Of a DNA stretch of 5,452 nt, positions 1 to 5,438 are shown piece after piece (positions within the stretch are counted from its first letter, which is position 1; each line of letters starts with the position of its first letter). The notes beneath the pieces were generated by a model. That model saw only the letters and a program-made list of their open reading frames with translations, searched no databases and had not been told where the DNA came from. This stretch comes from Patescibacteria group bacterium (GTDB taxonomy: Bacteria; Patescibacteriota; Minisyncoccia; Minisyncoccales; CG1-02-41-26), in contig DYHM01000039.1 of the NCBI GenBank assembly GCA_020724125.1, positions 1 to 5,452 of the forward strand, read 5' to 3'. The position numbers were made by a program, and so were the translations under genes.

Positions 1-2
1 AA

Positions 3-500
3 GAAATGCTTAAAACGAAATCTAATTGCGGGGTAACCGGCATTCATCCTCTTTTTGGACCATTAGCGACAAATTTAAATAAACAAGTAATAGTTTTTTG
101 TTCGGGTCGGGATAATTACTGGACTAAATTTTTAAAAAAACTTTTTAAAGATAATGGGGCGACAGTGGTTTTTATTGATTCTAAAAAACATGATTATCAA
201 GTGGCAATAATTCAAGCATTAACTCATTTTATTAACATTGCTTTTATTAAAACCCTTCAAAATGAAAAACTAAAACTTCTTAATATCTATTCTGCGCCAA
301 TTTTTCGCCTCCAAACTATTTTGGCTGGCCGTGTTTTGGGCGGTAATCCGGAATTATACGTTGATCTAGAAATGGAAAATTCAGCTTTCTTAAAAATCCT
401 TGCTCATTCTTTAAAAGAAGTTAAAAAAATCGCTTCTTATATCAAAAAAGAGATAAAAAGAATTTTGTTAAAAGTTTTCAAAAATCAGCTGTTTTTATGA
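3..500 (+). CDS. tyrA: Prephenate dehydrogenase, C-terminal part (5' end cut by window edge)
   Basis: Oxidative decarboxylation of prephenate to 4-hydroxyphenylpyruvate, the committed step to tyrosine. The frame is open to the left edge, so the ATG at position 6 is probably an internal Met. The N-terminal NAD-binding Rossmann domain, and any fused chorismate mutase, lie outside the window. Residues are counted from that Met. GIHPLFGP (12-19) holds the substrate-site His. HDYQVAIIQALTHF (62-75) and APIFRLQTILAGR (97-109) follow the E. coli T-protein pattern, with two Arg eight residues apart (R101, R109). From memory these match the E. coli prephenate-site Arg pair 286/294. NPELYVDLEM (114-123) is also typical. 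The tail is Lys-rich and ends shortly after the dimerising helices, so the C-terminus looks complete. The stop TGA overlaps the pheA start (ATGA), so the two are probably co-transcribed and translationally coupled. The family call is firm; dehydrogenase versus a dual enzyme cannot be settled here. Confidence 0.88.
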   Translation, partial: EMLKTKSNCGVTGIHPLFGPLATNLNKQVIVFCSGRDNYWTKFLKKLFKDNGATVVFIDSKKHDYQVAIIQALTHFINIAFIKTLQNEKLKLLNIYSAPIFRLQTILAGRVLGGNPELYVDLEMENSAFLKILAHSLKEVKKIASYIKKEIKRILLKVFKNQLFL

Positions 501-1420
501 AAAATTTTATTCCAATTGCTCAATCTAAAACAATTGAATTAATTTCTCTCATGGATCGCCAACCAATAGAAATAAAACAAAACTTAAAACCAATTAAATT
601 GAAAAAGAGTAATAAGAGAATCGCTTTTCTGGGACCGAAAGGAACTTTTTCTCATCAAGCGGTTTTGGATATTTTTTCTAAAAACAGCCGTCAAGTTCCT
701 TGTTCAACTATTACCCAGGTTTTTGAGAAAGTTTTTAATGGAGACGCGATTTTTGGAGTAGCGCCATTTGAAAATTCAACCGAAGGAATGGTTCAGGAAA
801 CATTAGATAATTTAGTTAGATATCAATTACGGATTGTTGGTTCTTACAATTTACCAATTCACCTTTGTCTTTTAGGAAGAACAAATAATCTTCAAAAAAT
901 AAAAGTAATTAAATCTCATAGCCAGCCCATTGCTCAATGTCGAAATTGGTTAAGCAAAAATTTTCCGAATGTTCTTTTAGAAACCGAATCAAGTTCTATT
1001 AAAGCAATTCTTTCAACAAAAGATCCAAGCGTTGCTTTTATTGCCAGCAAACAAGCAGCTAAAAAATACGGCCTTAAAATCTTAGCCGAAAACATTGAAG
1101 ACAAAAAAACAAATATTACCAATTTTTATGTTTTAGCCAAAAGCCCAGCGACTCAATTAAGCAAAAAATTAAAAGCGCAAAAAACTCTTTTACTTTTGGC
1201 GGTTTATGATAGACCAGGAGTGTTGCGGGATATCTTGAGCCAATTTGCCGACAGAAAACTTAATTTATCCAAGCTCCATTCAAAAGTCTCCGACGCCGAA
1301 GGATGGGATTATTATTTCTTCTTAGAAATAGAAAGCTTGCCAAAGAACAAAAAATTGAAAGAAGCATTAGAAGAGACTAAACAGTATTGTTCAATCATTA
1401 GGGTCTTAGGGAGTACTTAG
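497..1420 (+). CDS. pheA: Prephenate dehydratase with C-terminal ACT domain
   Basis: Converts prephenate to phenylpyruvate on the way to phenylalanine; cytosolic, 307 aa. The catalytic domain runs from about residue 41 to 215: FLGPKGTFSHQA (44-55), GVAPFENSTEGMV (87-99), SHSQPIAQC (140-148) and AENIEDKKTNITNF (197-210). The normally conserved Thr-Arg-Phe triplet reads T208-N209-F210, so the Thr is kept and the Arg is lost. An ACT domain follows (about 230-304). The positions of the E. coli GALV and ESRP phenylalanine-binding motifs read GVLR (241-244) and HSKV (261-264), so feedback control may differ. There is no chorismate mutase domain: the first 40 residues are too short and match nothing I know. 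The ATG at 497 is preferred because it overlaps the tyrA stop; a later ATG at 551 would also keep the whole catalytic domain. No Shine-Dalgarno site is visible. The next gene, frr, converges 24 bp away, and I see no terminator between them. Confidence 0.93.
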   Translation: MKNFIPIAQSKTIELISLMDRQPIEIKQNLKPIKLKKSNKRIAFLGPKGTFSHQAVLDIFSKNSRQVPCSTITQVFEKVFNGDAIFGVAPFENSTEGMVQETLDNLVRYQLRIVGSYNLPIHLCLLGRTNNLQKIKVIKSHSQPIAQCRNWLSKNFPNVLLETESSSIKAILSTKDPSVAFIASKQAAKKYGLKILAENIEDKKTNITNFYVLAKSPATQLSKKLKAQKTLLLLAVYDRPGVLRDILSQFADRKLNLSKLHSKVSDAEGWDYYFFLEIESLPKNKKLKEALEETKQYCSIIRVLGST

Positions 1421-1444
1421 AACAAAAAATGCTAACAAGTTTTA

Positions 1445-1996
1445 TTATTCAATCTCTCTTTTTTTATTTTCAGCAGATTTTTCAATATTCTCTCGGTATT
1501 TTCCAATTAAATCTTCTAATTTGTTTTTCCCCCGATATTTATCGTCTTCGCCGAGTTCGCCTTTTTGGGTTTTTTCCTGGAGTTCTTTCCATACTTTGTC
1601 TCGAAGGTGTCTAATTCTTTGAAAACATTCTTCTCTTTTCTCATTTAAAACTTTTATGAGATTTTTTTTTGTTTCTTCGGTTAAGGGCGGAAAAGAAAGA
1701 AAGATTTTATTTTCTTCTGTTCTGATGTTTAAATCACCCACCCTTTTTTTAATAGCCGCTACTACATTTTCTAAATAACTTTTATCCCATAATTGAATCA
1801 CGGTCTCCTTAGGAGAATAAGAAGAAACAATTCCCACTTGTTTCAGGGGTAATTCCTGACCAAAACAATTTACTTTTATATCCTCAATAAGAGAGTTTCC
1901 TATTCTTCCAATTCTAATTTCCAATAATTGATTTTTAAACCACTGTTCGGTCTTTTCTAATTCAGGTTTTATTTTGTCAATAATTTCTTGAAACAT
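1445..1996 (-). CDS. frr: Ribosome recycling factor
   Basis: Splits post-termination 70S ribosomes together with EF-G; cytosolic and normally essential. From the ATG at 1996 the protein is 183 aa, close to the usual 185. Domain I forms the three-helix bundle at about residues 1-29 and 105-183. Domain II is the beta-rich middle (about 30-104), with the family wording RIGRIGNSL (28-36) and FPPLTEETKKNL (102-113). The conserved Arg cluster QRIRHLRDKV (126-135) contains R129 and R132; R132 aligns by position with the essential E. coli R132. GELGEDDKYR (147-156) is the usual acidic hinge. An upstream in-frame TTG at 2017 would add seven residues, but these are encoded by the neighbouring repeat and are absent from the family, so I reject it. 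No Shine-Dalgarno site precedes the ATG. frr often sits with tsf-pyrH in bacteria. Here it follows pnp after a long repeat-filled gap, so it may have its own promoter or be a distal gene of the lepB-rpsO-pnp unit. Confidence 0.95.
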   Translation of the reverse strand: MFQEIIDKIKPELEKTEQWFKNQLLEIRIGRIGNSLIEDIKVNCFGQELPLKQVGIVSSYSPKETVIQLWDKSYLENVVAAIKKRVGDLNIRTEENKIFLSFPPLTEETKKNLIKVLNEKREECFQRIRHLRDKVWKELQEKTQKGELGEDDKYRGKNKLEDLIGKYRENIEKSAENKKREIE

Positions 1997-2008
1997 AATA
2001 ATGAATGC

Positions 2009-2206
2009 AAAATCCAAAAATCAAAATGTAAAATGACAATGTAAAATCCAAAATCCTAATTTCTAAATCCTAAACAAATTCAAAATTCTAAATTCAAAAT
2101 TCAAAACAGACGATTTTGGTTATTTGGATTTTGGATTTAGGGTTTGTTTAGAATTTAGGATTTTGAATTTAGGATTTATCAACTTGATTTTTGATTTTTG
2201 GTTTTT
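2009..2206. repeat. Long imperfect inverted repeat built from AAATTC/AAATCC-like units
   Basis: This fills most of the pnp-frr gap. The two arms mirror each other around position 2110.5. Pairing base i with 4221-i over 2041-2106 without gaps, I count 48 Watson-Crick pairs, 5 T/G pairs and 13 mismatches in 66. An exactly matching core is CTAAACAAA (2070-2078) against TTTGTTTAG (2143-2151). Outer arms at 2009-2028 and 2187-2206 match at 17 of 20 after a 6-base offset. The arms are rows of short related words (AAATCC, AAATTC, AAAATG), so slippage or unit duplication probably shaped them. No open reading frame, transposase or clear target-site duplication is seen. Similar AT-rich palindromic intergenic repeats occur in CPR genomes as far as I recall; I could not check copy number. 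Function unknown: it could be an mRNA stabiliser between pnp and frr, a transcript end, or a selfish repeat. Confidence 0.85.
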
Positions 2207-2302
2207 TGTTAGACATTGATTGAAAATTAGAAATTAAAAATTCAAAATTATTTTTAGCTTATTAAAAATACAAAATATAAAATTCAAATCTTTAAAAATT
2301 TT
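2207..2302. other. AT-rich non-coding spacer downstream of pnp
   Basis: This continues the composition of the adjacent repeat, with loose copies of the same words (for example AAAAATTCAAAATTA near 2236-2250), but without strong symmetry to it. The only local structure is an all-A/T 8-bp inverted repeat, TATTTTTA (2249-2256) and TAAAAATA (2263-2270), with a GCTTAT loop. It lies just past the pnp stop in the minus-strand transcript. It is too weak to call an intrinsic terminator. No promoter or gene is recognised. Confidence 0.5.
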
Positions 2303-4426
2303 TTAATATCCTCTTTTTATTGGGTTGGGTTTATAACCAGCTTCCTTGGCTGAAAGAATTATTTTACCGCTTTCATCAATATCAATAACTTTTACTGGAA
2401 TAATATCGCTTATTTTTATCAAATTTTGTAGACTTGGAATATGAAAATCAGCGAATCGAGAGATATGAACTAAGCCTTCTTGCCCTGGAAAAATTTCTAC
2501 CACGGCGCCAAAGTCCAAAATTTTTTTAACTTTCGCTTGAAAAATTTCTCCTACCTTTGCTTCACGGGTAAGATTTTTTATCCAGTCCACCGCTTTTTCA
2601 ATGGCGCTATCTTTGTCGCTTGTGATAAAAACCATGCCTGATTTTTCAATATCAATAGAAACCTCGCAATTTTCAATTATTTCATTGATTATTCTTCCGC
2701 CCGGTCCAATAACAGCTCCGATTTTTTCCGGATTAATATTTAAAGTATAAACCCGCGGAGCAAAAACAGAAAGCTCTTTTCTTGGTTGACCTAAAACTTT
2801 ACTTTGTTTTTCTAAAATTTCTAACCGGGCTTTTTTGGCCCTTTCTAAAATTTCTTTGATGATTTTTTTGGTTAAGCCCTTTATTTTTACATCTAACTGA
2901 ATAGCGGTTATTCCTTTTTCAGTGCCAGCCACTTTAAAGTCCATATTGCCCGAGGAATCTTCCGGTCCCTGGATGTCAGTAAGGATTTTATAATTTGAAA
3001 ATTCTTCATCGATAGTTACCAAACCAATAGCAATACCGGCCGCTGGTCTTTTGATAGGCACCCCGCCGTCCATTAAGGCTAAACTCGCGGCTGAGACTGA
3101 GGCCATGCTTGTTGAACCATTGGAAGCTACAATTTCAGAAACAACGCGGATGGTGTAAGGAAAATCCTCAAATTTAGGAATCAAAGGGAAAAGGGCTTTT
3201 TCCGCCAACATGCCGTGACCAATTTCTCGCCGGCCCGGACTCCTTAAGGGAGCCACCTCGCCGGTTGAATAGGGCGGAAAGTTGTAATGATGAAGAAACC
3301 TTTTTTTCCCTTGAATTTCCATGCCTTGTAAAAGTTGCTGGTCTTCAGGAGCTCCTAATGTTAAAATTGATAAAACCTTGGTTTCTCCTCGGGTAAAAAT
3401 AGCTGAACCATGAGTTCGGGGCAATACATTCACTTTCACGTCAATTTCTCTGATTTCATCTAATTTTCTTTTATCAGGTCTTTCATTTTTTTCTAAAAGA
3501 GTTTTTTCAAAAATCCTTGTTTTTTCTTTTTCAAAGACATCTTTTAAAAAACCTTTTTTTTCTTCTTTTTCCCGACTAAATTCTTCTAAAAATTTTTCTT
3601 TTAATTCTTTCAATTCTTTTTCTCTTTTTTGTTTATCCCCTTGGAATAAAATTTCTTTTAATTGTCCTTCTAAAAGTTTTCTTGCCTTTTTTTCTAATTT
3701 TTCGTCTTTTTCTAACTCTAAATAAGAAGGATAAATTTTTTCTTTTCCTGTTTTTTCTCTTATTTCTTTTTGAAAATCAATAAGATTTTGAAGAGTAGGT
3801 TGGGCAAAATCAAAAGCTTCCAAAAGTGTTTCTTCAAGAATTTCTTCTCCCTCTAATTCAATCATATTTGCCAAAAGACCATTCTTTCCATTAACAACCG
3901 AAATAAACAGATCTAACTCTCCTTCTTCCCTTTGAAGATAGTCGGGATTTAAAATAAATTCTTCGCCAATTTTTCCTATTCTGATAGTAGCCAAGGGACC
4001 GTTCCAGGGGATTTCAGAAACCGAAAGAGCCATTGAGGTTCCCAGCGCCGCTACCAAGCCAGGGTCATTTTTTTTATCCCAACTTAAACAGGTAGAGATT
4101 ATCTGGACTTCATTTTTAAAGCCGTCCGGGAAAAGGGGCCGGATGCCGCGGTCTATTACCCTTGAAATTAAAATCGCTTCAGTGGAAGGACGGCTTTCTC
4201 TTCTAATGAATCGCGAGCCCAAAATTTTACCAGCAGCGTAAAATCTTTCTTCGTAATTGCAAGTTAAAGAAAGAAAATCTATTCCTTCCCTTATTTCTCC
4301 TTTTTGACAGGTAGCCAGGACAGTGGTTTGGCCAAGTTTTACCAAAGCCGAACCTGAGGCCTGAGTAGCTAATTCTCCGATTTCAACCTCTAAATTTTCT
4401 TCGCCAATTTTTGTTTTGAACAGCAT
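2303..4426 (-). CDS. pnp: Polyribonucleotide nucleotidyltransferase (PNPase)
   Basis: Phosphorolytic 3'-to-5' exoribonuclease and RNA-tailing enzyme of mRNA decay; cytosolic trimer. At 707 aa it is full length (E. coli 711). Domain order: first RNase PH core (about 1-210, with RNA-channel motif FIRRESRPS at 73-81), helical linker (about 215-315), second and catalytic RNase PH core (about 316-545), KH (about 555-615, with IGPGGR at 573-578) and S1 (about 625-695). Catalytic-core motifs are SPGRREIGHG (396-405), SNGSTSMASV (435-444) and the metal site D490-S-S-G-N-M-D496-F-K498. The two metal Asp and the Lys, equivalent to E. coli D486, D492 and K494, are present, but the Asp usual at the Asn494 position is missing. 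The linker is extremely rich in Lys and Glu. The C-terminal tail after S1 is short (about 13 residues). It lies 30 bp behind rpsO, the conserved rpsO-pnp arrangement, so co-transcription is likely. The ATG at 4426 matches the family start; no Shine-Dalgarno site is seen. Confidence 0.97.
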   Translation of the reverse strand: MLFKTKIGEENLEVEIGELATQASGSALVKLGQTTVLATCQKGEIREGIDFLSLTCNYEERFYAAGKILGSRFIRRESRPSTEAILISRVIDRGIRPLFPDGFKNEVQIISTCLSWDKKNDPGLVAALGTSMALSVSEIPWNGPLATIRIGKIGEEFILNPDYLQREEGELDLFISVVNGKNGLLANMIELEGEEILEETLLEAFDFAQPTLQNLIDFQKEIREKTGKEKIYPSYLELEKDEKLEKKARKLLEGQLKEILFQGDKQKREKELKELKEKFLEEFSREKEEKKGFLKDVFEKEKTRIFEKTLLEKNERPDKRKLDEIREIDVKVNVLPRTHGSAIFTRGETKVLSILTLGAPEDQQLLQGMEIQGKKRFLHHYNFPPYSTGEVAPLRSPGRREIGHGMLAEKALFPLIPKFEDFPYTIRVVSEIVASNGSTSMASVSAASLALMDGGVPIKRPAAGIAIGLVTIDEEFSNYKILTDIQGPEDSSGNMDFKVAGTEKGITAIQLDVKIKGLTKKIIKEILERAKKARLEILEKQSKVLGQPRKELSVFAPRVYTLNINPEKIGAVIGPGGRIINEIIENCEVSIDIEKSGMVFITSDKDSAIEKAVDWIKNLTREAKVGEIFQAKVKKILDFGAVVEIFPGQEGLVHISRFADFHIPSLQNLIKISDIIPVKVIDIDESGKIILSAKEAGYKPNPIKRGY

Positions 4427-4456
4427 AATAAAAATATAAAAATTAATTACATTAAA

Positions 4457-4720
4457 TTATTTTAATTCTACCTTTTTGATAATATCCTTGTATCTTTGAG
4501 GATTTTTTTTCTCCAAATACTTTAAAAGCCGTTTTCTTTTAACAACCATTTTTAAAAGCCCATAACGACCATGCTGGTCTTTGGGGTGTTTTTTGAGATG
4601 AGAAATTACTTTTTTAATGTCTTTAGTTAAGAGAGCAATCTGAACCTCCGGCGAGCCAGTATCGGTTTTATGAATTTGATGTTGGGTTATAATCTCTTTT
4701 TTATTCTTTATTTTAATCAT
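4457..4720 (-). CDS. rpsO: 30S ribosomal protein S15
   Basis: Primary 16S rRNA binder that nucleates the 30S platform at the helix 20-21-22 junction and forms an intersubunit bridge. At 87 aa it has normal size (E. coli 89 with Met). The family signature DTGSPEVQIALLT (20-32) is intact. HLKKHPKDQHGRYGLL (41-56) keeps the rRNA-contacting H41 and D48, but the usual HSRRGL reads HGRYGL, replacing Ser51 by Gly and the second Arg by Tyr53. KRKRLLKYL (61-69) supplies the basic helix. The upstream gap to lepB (4721-4791) is AT-rich; I see neither a confident promoter nor a hairpin or pseudoknot of the kind used for S15 autoregulation in E. coli. It probably belongs to a lepB-rpsO-pnp transcript. The ATG at 4720 fits the family start and has no Shine-Dalgarno site. 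Confidence 0.97.
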   Translation of the reverse strand: MIKIKNKKEIITQHQIHKTDTGSPEVQIALLTKDIKKVISHLKKHPKDQHGRYGLLKMVVKRKRLLKYLEKKNPQRYKDIIKKVELK

Positions 4721-4791
4721 TGCTTAATTTTTAAAATTTCAAATTGTTTTAAAAAGACAGAAATCAAAAAATGGGTTTATAAATTTAAAAT

Positions 4792-5340
4792 TTAATATTT
4801 TGGCTTTTGAAAATAATTTATCTTGGTGAACGGGAAAAGTCTTAAAAAAACTCGGCCGACAATATAGTTTTCATCCAAGGGTCCCCAATTTTTAGAATCA
4901 AAGGAATATAAACGATTATCACCTAAAACAAAATAATGACCCTCGGGAATAATAAACTCTTTTTTTTCAAAGGAATAGTGAGAAAATTCAAGATAATCTT
5001 TTTCATTCAGAATTATTTGCTGACCGGATTGAACAGTAATTATAATTTGAGAATTTCTGAACTCAATATTTTCCCCCGGTAAGCCAATTATTCTTTTAAT
5101 GAATTTATTTGAAGGATTTCTGGGATATTTAAAAACAATTACTTCTCCTCTTTTAGGGGGGTGGAAACGATAACTAATTTCGTCAACAATCAGATAATCG
5201 CCGCTGGAAAAAGCGGGTTCCATTGAGGCGCCTTTTACTAAAAATGGTTGAAAAATAAAATAGCGAATAGGAATAACTATTATTGCCGCTATGATTGTTA
5301 TTCTTGTAATCTCGCTAAAAAATAATAAAACTTTTTTCAT
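4792..5340 (-). CDS. lepB: Type I signal peptidase (S26 family)
   Basis: Cleaves signal peptides from exported proteins at the outer face of the cytoplasmic membrane. At 182 aa it is the short, single-anchor form usual in Gram-positive bacteria and CPR. It has a Lys-Lys start and one hydrophobic segment at about residues 11-30, giving an N-in, C-out topology. Box B is GASMEPAF (37-44) with nucleophile Ser39. Box C is RGEVIVFKYP (64-73). Box D is FIKRIIGLPGE (80-90) with general-base Lys82. Box E is GDNRLYSFDSKNWGP (140-154). The Ser/Lys dyad is complete, so the enzyme should be active. The residue after SMEP is Ala, where Thr or Asn is commoner. It is the first gene of the minus-strand block visible here, with a TATAAT box about 50 bp upstream. 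The gap to rpsO is 71 bp, without a recognisable terminator. ATG at 5340 chosen: it gives a normal N-terminus directly before the membrane anchor. Confidence 0.96.
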   Translation of the reverse strand: MKKVLLFFSEITRITIIAAIIVIPIRYFIFQPFLVKGASMEPAFSSGDYLIVDEISYRFHPPKRGEVIVFKYPRNPSNKFIKRIIGLPGENIEFRNSQIIITVQSGQQIILNEKDYLEFSHYSFEKKEFIIPEGHYFVLGDNRLYSFDSKNWGPLDENYIVGRVFLRLFPFTKINYFQKPKY

Positions 5341-5350
5341 TGTATTTTAA

Positions 5351-5370
5351 TTTATTCTAATTTATTCTAA
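5351..5370. repeat. 10-bp tandem duplication in the lepB leader
   Basis: TTTATTCTAA occurs twice head to tail. A degenerate relative (TGTATTTTAA) precedes it at 5341-5350, giving a 10-bp period up to the lepB start codon. In the minus-strand transcript it is an AU-rich, weakly structured stretch just before the ATG, where a ribosome would bind; no Shine-Dalgarno sequence is present there. Confidence 0.7.
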
Positions 5371-5386
5371 TTTTCTCCGGAAAATT
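5369..5386. other. Small perfect palindrome in the lepB leader
   Basis: AATTTTC (5369-5375) and GAAAATT (5380-5386) form a perfect 7-bp stem around a 4-base loop (TCCG on plus, CGGA on minus). If transcription starts a few bases after the TATAAT box, this hairpin would sit at the very 5' end of the lepB mRNA, or it could be a binding site for a dimeric regulator. Role not known. Confidence 0.45.
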
Positions 5387-5391
5387 TCTTT

Positions 5392-5397
5392 ATTATA
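5392..5397 (-). promoter_or_regulatory. Candidate -10 box of a lepB promoter
   Basis: Minus strand reads TATAAT, a perfect sigma-70-type -10, ending 51 bp before the lepB ATG. No TTGACA-like -35 is found about 17 bp upstream; that position falls inside the GC-rich hairpin (5408-5429). There is no TGn extension either. In DNA this AT-rich a chance TATAAT is not rare, so this is a plausible but unproven promoter. Confidence 0.4.
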
Positions 5398-5407
5398 GAT
5401 TAAACTA

Positions 5408-5438
5408 CCCCGCCGACGGAGCGGCGGGGATTTTCCCC
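5408..5438. repeat. GC-rich hairpin with overlapping second palindrome
   Basis: CCCCGCCG (5408-5415) pairs perfectly with CGGCGGGG (5422-5429) around a 6-base loop ACGGAG, an 8-bp all-G/C stem in otherwise very AT-rich DNA. The GGGG at 5426-5429 can instead pair with CCCC at 5435-5438 in the palindrome GGGGATTTTCCCC, so the two stems are mutually exclusive. On the minus strand no U tract follows (TAGTTTAATC), so it is not a standard terminator for an upstream minus-strand gene; on the plus strand ATTTTCC follows, a poor one. From memory, hairpins of this wording recur between genes in Parcubacteria, but this is unverified. Confidence 0.6.

Noticed and set aside
934..1122. 62-aa open frame on the minus strand inside pheA
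   Set aside because: It lies wholly antisense to conserved pheA catalytic motifs; no family resemblance.
1429..1614. 61-aa open frame on the plus strand opposite the 3' end of frr
   Set aside because: Antisense to a clear RRF gene; its Phe/Leu-rich sequence is the mirror of Lys/Glu codons.
1997..2017. TTG start giving frr seven extra residues
   Set aside because: The extension lies in the spacer and repeat edge and does not match the RRF N-terminus; the ATG at 1996 gives the usual length.
2249..2270. Intrinsic terminator after pnp
   Set aside because: The 8-bp stem is entirely A/T and is not followed by a clean U tract on the minus strand; too weak to call.
2009..2302. CRISPR array or transposon remnant in the pnp-frr gap
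   Set aside because: Units are short, irregular and mirrored rather than regularly spaced; there is no transposase, no terminal repeat with target duplication and no distinct spacers.
4721..4791. Separate promoter or S15 autoregulatory leader upstream of rpsO
   Set aside because: A TTGATT word exists but no -10 at proper spacing, and no stable stem; cannot be supported.
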